Positions 1 to 6,400 of a stretch of DNA of 10,757 bases are shown in pieces. Positions within the stretch are counted from its first letter, which is position 1, and each line of letters opens with the position of its first letter. The notes beneath the pieces were generated by a model. The model made no database searches. It had not been told where the DNA came from and saw nothing but the letters and a program-made list of their open reading frames with translations. The position numbers and the translations under genes are program-made. Source of the DNA: Temnopleurus reevesii (taxonomy: Eukaryota > Echinodermata > Echinoidea > Temnopleuroida > Temnopleuridae); the NCBI GenBank assembly GCA_036244855.1, contig BQKZ01014104.1:1-10757 (forward strand). Direction: 5' to 3'.

Positions 1-480
1 TTTGTTATATGTATGTTTATGTTTTGTAATTTTGTCTGTCCTTTATTCCATTTTACATGTCCGTCTTCGCAGGAATTATAGTTACTATAGCATAATAATT
101 GCTATTGTAAATATTGTCGCCGTTATCATTATTTTTTTCTTCTCTTTGTTACAAAATTAAGTATTTTCCAATCAACAAATTAGTTTTTTGTTTTTTTTGT
201 TAATGTGGTATAAAAAAAATGTTATTTCACTGGGTCCTAAGCAATACAAGCTTTGCTTTTAATTTAGGTTCCCCCACTTTTGTTATCTTTTGTTTGATTA
301 ATTCTTATTAATTTTTCGATTTTGTGTAACTATTTCTTGATTGATATGTATTATTGTCATATATGATTTGTTATTATAAACGAAAGTGGAAAAATAAATT
401 CAAATCAAAAATCAAAAAATCAAAGAGAAGTAAAATTAGAAAAAGAAGAAAATGTGAAATTCTGTGTACAAAGTAAATAG
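1..480. other. AT-rich non-coding flank
   Basis: Very AT-rich sequence with T-runs in the left part and A-rich purine runs around 390-460. I see no open frame with protein-like composition, no splice-flanked exon and no RNA gene. Probably intergenic or intronic. Confidence 0.6.
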
Positions 481-959
481 ATAGTTCTCCATGTTGGCAG
501 CCCTTTTCTGTCTGTTGCAAATTTAAAGAACCCATGAGAGGTGGAAATCAAAACTTTGAAAATTCATAACTTCTTCTCCTTCTTCTTCTACCTCTTCTTT
601 TATGTTTCACCTGGATCCCATGGAAGACCAGTAGTGTCGTGCCTGGCACTGCTGAACGGGATATCCAGCCGATTCATATTTTTGTTTTATCATGTATATG
701 AGTATTTGTATTATTCATTTTGTTTGTATTTTTGTTTTGTTGTATTTTAATCGAAAAATAATTACAGTGAAATACAATACAACTGCCGGATTTCGCTAAA
801 TTTTCACGGTTTGATCATTGTATTTTTTCCATCCAGTGAGAGCACATTGATGTCTGGGTGAATTTTCCCTTTAATGCAGCCATCGACTTCCCTGTGGTTA
901 CCATGGTTACAGAGGGATACGAGGGTATACCCTGTGATCTTGATTTTATACACAACCCT
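481..959. other. Non-coding, possibly body of a degenerate interspersed repeat
   Basis: No coding exon is recognised. The stretch leads into the LINE/SINE-like 3' end at 960-1055. Its higher-complexity, stop-ridden blocks (around 605-690 and 835-960) could be an older part of the same element, but I cannot name a family. A 69-codon open frame at 541-750 is low-complexity (Phe, Tyr and Leu rich) and is not considered a gene. Confidence 0.35.
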
Positions 960-1055
960 ATGATCATGTCCAGTGACTGGGTAAAATGTCGGAAGCGCTT
1001 TGAGCAGTCATACTGACTGGAAAGGCACTATAAATCCGCACTATTATTATTACTA
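960..1055 (+). mobile_element. 3' end of a CR1/L2-type LINE or a SINE sharing that tail
   Basis: The segment has an AAGCGCTTTGAG block (993-1004), a GGAAAGGCACTATAAAT block (1019-1035) and an ATT-triplet run (1042-1053). This order (GCGCTTTGAG, then GG-A-rich GCRCTATA, then an ATT microsatellite) is typical of 3' tails of L2/CR1-clade LINEs and of SINEs that borrow their tails in fish and marine invertebrates. No reverse transcriptase is present, so this is a truncated copy. The family assignment rests on motif memory, not a search. Confidence 0.45.
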
Positions 1056-1062
1056 TTTTGTT

Positions 1063-1194
1063 AAGCCCCGGTCACACAGGACCCAGGAAGCAACACGATT
1101 CACCACGACTCTTTGTTAATTCACAGTTAACTGCCTCAGAACAACGAGTCGGGGTGAATCGTGTTACCTCCGGGGTCCTATGTGGCCGGGGCTT
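1063..1194 (+). repeat. Palindromic fold-back repeat, copy A (MITE-like)
   Basis: A 132-bp element whose two arms are reverse complements: 48 of 55 positions pair when 1063-1117 is compared with the complement of 1140-1194. Terminal sequence is AAGCCCCGG / CCGGGGCTT. The unpaired centre contains the perfect 10-bp palindrome CAGTTAACTG. There is no coding capacity, so it would be non-autonomous. The same family recurs at 2892-3022, 7953-8346 (three copies) and 10157-10279. It lies immediately 3' of the ATT tail of the preceding element. Confidence 0.85.
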
Positions 1195-1640
1195 CATAAA
1201 AAAATACTAGATGAAAGGGTAATCTAGTAGATGTAGCTAAACTTGTAAATATCCAGTCTCAGAGTCGGCCACAAAACATGCATAGTGCCATTTATGAGGC
1301 AAGATACTACATCATAAGTGCTCATTTATGAGAGTATGTACATTCAATGAAATTAGCAAATGGAATGATATCATTGAAGCGGTAATTGTAATAGCAATAA
1401 TAAAGATACGAAACCAAACTTGTGAATGCGTACTTCAAATATGCGTATTAAATTTAACACCAGCCGGAATCTATACAACAGAAAACGCGATGAAATGAAA
1501 ACGCTTGGAATCAACAAGGAGGTTACGCTCGACAACGGAGCGGCTCAACGACGGGAGAATTCGTCAGATTCCTGCGTTCTTGCTAACCCGTCCTTATTCC
1601 CTCCGTTCCTCTTAACTTCTGTTACGCTACTCGCTCAACG
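1195..1640. other. Non-coding stretch upstream of the candidate promoter
   Basis: No gene recognised. From about 1490 onward the base composition shifts and CpG dinucleotides become frequent, leading into the promoter-like block. An open frame of 76 codons (1426-1656, plus strand) has no family resemblance and runs into the promoter motifs, so I leave it out. Confidence 0.5.
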
Positions 1641-1854
1641 GCAGCATGCAAATTGAGTGTGACGTCAGGAATCGAGCTTTCACGCCGAAATCCAAAGATT
1701 TGCATAATAGGCACGTGATACGCTTGGCTGCATCTGATTGGCTACCTTCCTGCATCTAAGACGGACGCGGGATTGAGCAAAGACCGTTGAAGAATTCTGC
1801 TCTTCGCCGCTGTTGTCACTGGCAACCAGCGAAGTCGACCTAGACGGGTCGAAA
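1641..1854 (+). promoter_or_regulatory. CpG-rich promoter-like block: CRE, two octamers, E-box, CCAAT
   Basis: Seen directly: ATGCAAAT (1646-1653), palindromic CRE TGACGTCA (1660-1667), ATTTGCAT (1698-1705, the inverse of the first octamer), E-box CACGTG (1712-1717) and ATTGG (1737-1741, inverted CCAAT). All fall within about 95 bp, in a local zone much richer in CpG than its surroundings. No convincing TATA box is visible. The candidate first exon with ATG at 1855 follows. I infer a transcription start between about 1745 and 1840. An inverted octamer pair around a CRE could also drive divergent transcription, but I see no exon on the minus strand. Confidence 0.5.
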
Positions 1855-1891
1855 ATGGTATTGATCAGCGATTTTGCCGTTCGCGTTGACG
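1855..1891 (+). CDS. Candidate alternative first coding exon of the SLC16-like gene
   Basis: ATG at 1855-1857 has a good Kozak context (A at -3, G at +4). It is the first ATG after an in-frame TGA at 1774-1776. The frame runs 12 codons (MVLISDFAVRVD) plus one base, then meets a donor-like GTGCGTAA at 1892. The exon therefore ends in phase 1, the phase required by exon 2b (4567) and by the damaged exon 2a (4125). Splicing to 4567 would give a 612-residue protein with an N-terminus unlike the one started at 3487. It sits directly below the CpG-rich promoter block. The donor is weaker than the one at 3491, and no transcript evidence is available here. It could belong to a different transcript. 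Confidence 0.4.
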
Positions 1892-2720
1892 GTGCGTAAC
1901 CTCGCTGATATGTTTAAACATCGACTGGTGTTATTTGGGCATTAAACAACACCGGTTTAAATATATTGATACATGTATTTATTCATATCAGGTATCATTT
2001 CAACCCCTTTTTCGGCGTTTAAAAATATAGATTCCAGCTGGTGTTAAATTTTGTGCATATCATAATTTTGCAGGTAAATAATAAAACAAATATTTCTCCG
2101 AAGATCAGATTCGTCGATTTGAGAAAGGATGGCGGGAACGGGACTTGAATTTAGATTTGAATGAACGTTTTGAATTCCTTTACGTCAAATAATGAGGACA
2201 AAGCGTCTGTGTCTTGATTAAATGACGTTAACCGAATGGTATTGTATAGCATGGAACAATAATTCGTACTCTTCTATTGACCTGTATTTTAATGTGGTAT
2301 TCTTTTAAATGTTGCCATATCATGATTTCTTTATGCAACACTACCCCATGGCTACCGACACTCACTTTGTTAAAGTAAATTGAGAGCTGTCCATAATAGT
2401 GGCTATTTTTTACCCGTAAACTTCCAATTCAAGTAGCCTATTAGGGTCTGAGTAATGCAAGAGCTGACCCTGATCCATTAAAAATGGTTGAAAACGAATA
2501 GTTCAGCAAAAAAAAGAGCATTTTTATGATATCATCCTGTGAACAAGATAAAAAGAATCGGTGATTTTAATCATGTCAGCCTATACAGAAAAATAATAGA
2601 ATTAGAGAAATCGGACATCATGGTACATGCATATAAAAGAAGTCGGGGAGTAATATAATGTACATACGCAGAAGATTTACACGATTTGTTCACACGGCAT
2701 GTATCAAAACAACCGTTGAT
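1892..2720. other. Non-coding; putative first intron or intergenic
   Basis: No exon-like open frame recognised. It contains a small imperfect hairpin at 1913-1961, with an outer TTTAAAC/GTTTAAA pairing and an inner GGTGTT/AACACC pairing. The rest is AT-rich and unremarkable. If the exon at 1855-1891 is real, this is the start of a long first intron. Confidence 0.45.
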
Positions 2721-2853
2721 CAAAAATATAATATTGATTCAACTATGACCAACTTTCTGCACGGTGTCATTCAGCATTTAATAGAGTATGACCTTAGTAC
2801 TAGACCGAAAGTGCAAATCAGATCTTTCTGCAATAATTGTGCACCAAAAATCT
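2721..2853 (+). repeat. Old direct duplication, left copy
   Basis: About 130 bp that realigns with 3221-3354 at an offset of about 500 bp. Shared landmarks are ATTGATTCAA, TTTCTGCA, TGTCATTCAG, TGACC and a final GTGYACCAAA block. Copies are diverged with small indels. An open frame of 68 codons across this copy (2658-2864) is not preserved in the other copy, so I do not call it a gene. Confidence 0.55.
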
Positions 2854-2891
2854 ATTATTTATAGCATAGTTGAGCTGACATCGATCAATAA

Positions 2892-3022
2892 GGTCCCGGT
2901 CACACAAGGCCCCGAAAGCAACACGACTTAACACGACTCTTTGTTAATTCACAGTTAACTGCCTCAGAACAAAGAATCAGTGTTGAGTGGTGTTGCTTCC
3001 GGGGCCCTATGTGACCGGGGCT
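2892..3022 (+). repeat. Palindromic fold-back repeat, copy B
   Basis: Same family and orientation as copy A: arms of about 53 bp pair with one small indel, around the same central CAGTTAACTG. The 9-bp sequence GATCAATAA occurs on both sides (2883-2891 and 3026-3034), consistent with a target-site duplication. It is separated from the right terminus by about 3 bp, so the exact ends are uncertain. The element splits the spacer between the two direct-duplication copies. Confidence 0.85.
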
Positions 3023-3220
3023 CATGATCAATAAACAATCATTTGAAAATTGAAAGTTCGGCAAAAAATTATATCATCCAAAGAAGCAACAAAAGTAAAT
3101 GTGCCAGTTAACAATATTTAAAGAAAAATAACAAAAAAGAGCGGTCATGATGAATAAAATAGCGGGGGTGTTGGTAAACGCACTTGTGCAGAACTTGATT
3201 CTTTTAAAAATACACTTTAC
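3023..3220. other. Non-coding spacer
   Basis: AT-rich spacer between fold-back copy B and the right copy of the direct duplication. No gene or RNA feature seen. Confidence 0.5.
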
Positions 3221-3354
3221 AAAGAAAATCACATTGATTCAAACATGGCCCAGTTTCTGCATTTTGTCATTCAGTATTCATGGACTATATAGTGTGACCA
3301 AAATAAAATGAAACTGCAAAACATTTGTTTCGGCCATAACGTGTACCAAATTCC
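3221..3354 (+). repeat. Old direct duplication, right copy
   Basis: Partner of 2721-2853. It lies about 130 bp upstream of the ATG at 3487, so it may form part of the 5' flank or 5' UTR of that exon. A TATATAG stretch is present at 3286-3292, but its role is unknown. A 62-codon minus-strand open frame (3278-3466) has no recognisable content. Confidence 0.55.
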
Positions 3355-3486
3355 ATTCTGTTGCTCTTTTGTGGCACAATATAGAATAATCCAATTTCGG
3401 TAGACCTTTGTTTAACAGACCGAACGAAATGTCACCAAATAAATCTTTTTCACTGACGTGAAACAACTCCTTGCCGGTACATCAAA

Positions 3487-3490
3487 ATGG
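3487..3490 (+). CDS. Candidate first coding exon end (ATGG), exon 1
   Basis: ATG at 3487-3489 plus one base, followed by a near-ideal donor GTGAGT at 3491. The first in-frame stop upstream is TGA at 3454-3456, with no other ATG between. Phase 1 matches exon 2b and yields an N-terminus starting MGSTRNITKGKKRW. The 5' end of the exon (5' UTR) cannot be placed. The alternative first exon at 1855-1891 has equal phase compatibility, and the two could be alternative starts. Confidence 0.6.
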
Positions 3491-6400
3491 GTGAGTGTGA
3501 AAGTCTTGAAAATTGATACATAAAACGCTTGTTTTCTTTTGCAATTCTAACCAGATGCGTACGTCTTACAATCTCTGCTTTCTGCACATCCCTCCATATT
3601 GTTCAGTTTATGTTTACTTGAAATTGTATACATTCATTTTTGTTATCTTGAGTGTTATTGAAATTAAATTAAAATCAATAGTCAGATCAATCAATCAATA
3701 TAACGTATATGATTTCATGTTTATATTGTGAGTGACACTTTGGAAACTTTAGGCAAGCAACAGTTTACCTAAAGGTCGACGCACACCTTTGCGTTTTTAG
3801 CCTGTATCGACCCGGCGGTTTTTTTTTTAATTGAAAACGTTCCTAGGACGTATAAAGACGTAGGTCATACGATGGACTGCCGTTCGGGGTACGCTCTTCG
3901 AGGGCAAGCTGAACGTCAGTCAACCGTTAAAACCGTGTGTATCGTGCCCTCCGGTAGCATTTTAATATCATAAAACGCTGGCCCGACGCAGGCTATAAAC
4001 GCAAAGGTGTGAGTCGGCCGTAAAAATTTAGATTTGTGACAGAATTGATTTGCCCGGCCAAATAAAATCAGAAGTCACTCACTTGGTTTGGTCTTTCACG
4101 ATTTAATTAACGCACAATGATCAGGTACACAAAACGCTCGAGACCTCACCAAAGGCAATGAGCGCGCTGGGTCATCCTTTTTGGTCTCTTCCTTGTCTCA
4201 TTCTTTGAGAATGGAGTCATCAGGTCATTCGCCCTAATCCTAAACGATATTGTCGAAGAGTTTGGTGTCAGCGGGGCATACATTGGTTCTGTACTCGGAG
4301 CAGTTTTTGGAGCTGCCTTCTGGTTAGGTAAATTCAGTGGTAGCGTTGCATCAACGTTATGCACTTGTCAATTGTAGTCCCGGTCCCTGGGTACCCGGGC
4401 GCACCTTGTAATGCGGAACACCGTAATGATTGTCGGCTAAAGCCGGATAAAAATGAGCGTAAAACTTTCAGAGCCATGAGCACCGATAAGGTGGACCAGT
4501 GGGCTATACAAGTTGTCACCATCATTATTACTTTATTAATTTCTTATTCAATTTAATGTTCATCAGGTTCGACTCGCAACATCACCAAAGGCAAGAAGCG
4601 CTGGATCATCCTTCTTGGTCTTTTCCTTGTCTCATTCTTTGAAAATGGAGTCATCAGGTCATTCGCTCTCATCCTCAACGACATTGCCGAAGAGTTTGAT
4701 GTCAGCGGGGCCTACGTTGGTTCTGTACTCGGAGCAGTTTTCGGGGCTGCCTTCTGGTTAGGTAATTTTAGTGATATGTTTGCCTCATCGTTAGGGCACT
4801 CTGAAGTATGCATCCCATGATTCTATGCACAACTGGTGACGCTTTTACAAGCTCTTAATTAGTGACATGGGCGTTATTGAATACAGAAAAGTGTAACCAG
4901 TCGTTCGTAGAGTCGTACGTAGCTCAAACAACTTTATGAAACACAACCCTGCATTTCAAAAAAAAAGTTTCATATTAAGCACGAAAGTCCGAATGGAGAC
5001 CGCTCAATTCAACGGACCAAAGTCGGTACCGTTGACATGTTGAGCTGGCTACAAGCGAAGCCTCAGCAGAGATGCCAACCTTTCCGAACGTATATACACG
5101 AGGCTTATTTTATTCGAACTAGTCATGGCTTTTATTTTATACAAGTTTAATGGATGACAGTTTGGCTGCTCTTTTCCTGTTTGCCCGCACTTTTGTTTAG
5201 TATATGCGTTAACCATGTTTTAAATTTGACCTCATGCCTGTTCCTGAACGGTTGGAAACTCTGCAGACGTAACGATATCGATGATAACTACCCTCACCAC
5301 CATTCAGAATGCCAATGGCAACACTCACGTGTAGTAAGTAGGGGCCGCCGTGGCTATATGGGCTCAGGGGCTATGACTCCTTTCTCCCACTCAGGACTAA
5401 ATTCGTGCAAGCACTCTAATATATTACAGTGTGTAAAAATGATTACAACGGACCCTCCATATTCAGGACGTTCAGTGGTACCTGCATAGAAGAACCAGGC
5501 CTAATTGTATACAGGTATAACATCCATAATTGTCTGTCCATTAATTCATAATTGGTTCCCATACACATTTTCATCCGCAACTTTTGTGAACAACGCGTTG
5601 CTTCGTCATTTCTCGGCTCGTCAGCTCGTCCTGTTTGGAGGTTTCGTGTCAACTGTTGGACTTGTGACTTCATCATGGGCCGGGACAGCCCCGCAGTTTT
5701 CTGCTGCACTCTCATTGTATGGTGGGTATCAAAATGACATAAGGTGAATTACCTACTCTCTAAAAATTTACTAGTTATATTATATATTCAAATGAGATTG
5801 TTGGAGCCAGATTAGACACCCACGCACACAAAACTCAAAACTGTACCCATGCTGGGGCCCAAAGTTTTAGCCCACCATGTGGCACAATTTTGAACCTTAT
5901 GGATACAATGTTGAACCTTAGAGTTCAGCGGGTCATGCATCGATTTTACCCTAGGGTTATACATTCGTATCCTATAGATACCCTCTTGACACCATAATGG
6001 TCATGACGTTAACATCTCACTTTCCGTAGAGTCGGTTTGCATGAATTTGACCTGTAACATGATAAACAAATAAAAGTTTCATTCAGTTTGGGATCAACAT
6101 ACGCAAACGCTAAACTCGGCTAGGATAAAAAAAATCCCTGCGAAATTTTGCGCACTGATGACCATTAAATTAATTCAATGGAAATTAATTTAGCATGCAT
6201 TGGGCCATTTACTGAGGTCATTTTGACTCATTTGGCTCATTAAGGCGCAAATATCTAGAGCTAAATGATGAATTCCATAAGAATTAACAATATCATCAAC
6301 ATTATAAGTTTATGCAAAAGTGTGAAAGAACTGATGACACTAAATGTATCTCCATCTGCTCGGAACTGGGAAATAGCTTTTCCCTATGTTTTTCTTTTGT

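Noticed and set aside
1913..1961. Small hairpin considered as a regulatory RNA structure
   Set aside because: Two short stems (7 and 6 bp) with an uneven bulge in AT-rich DNA; easily explained by chance.
4146..4556. Open frames on both strands over exon 2a and the spacer
   Set aside because: Shadows of the duplicated exon and its intron. The sense alignment with exon 2b explains the sequence.
5340..5370. A-box-like TGGCTATATGG suggesting a tRNA or SINE
   Set aside because: No B box within the usual distance and no cloverleaf.
5154..5489. 111-codon open frame in intron 2
   Set aside because: No family resemblance, no splice-consistent boundaries, and composition like noise. The flanking exons join in phase without it.
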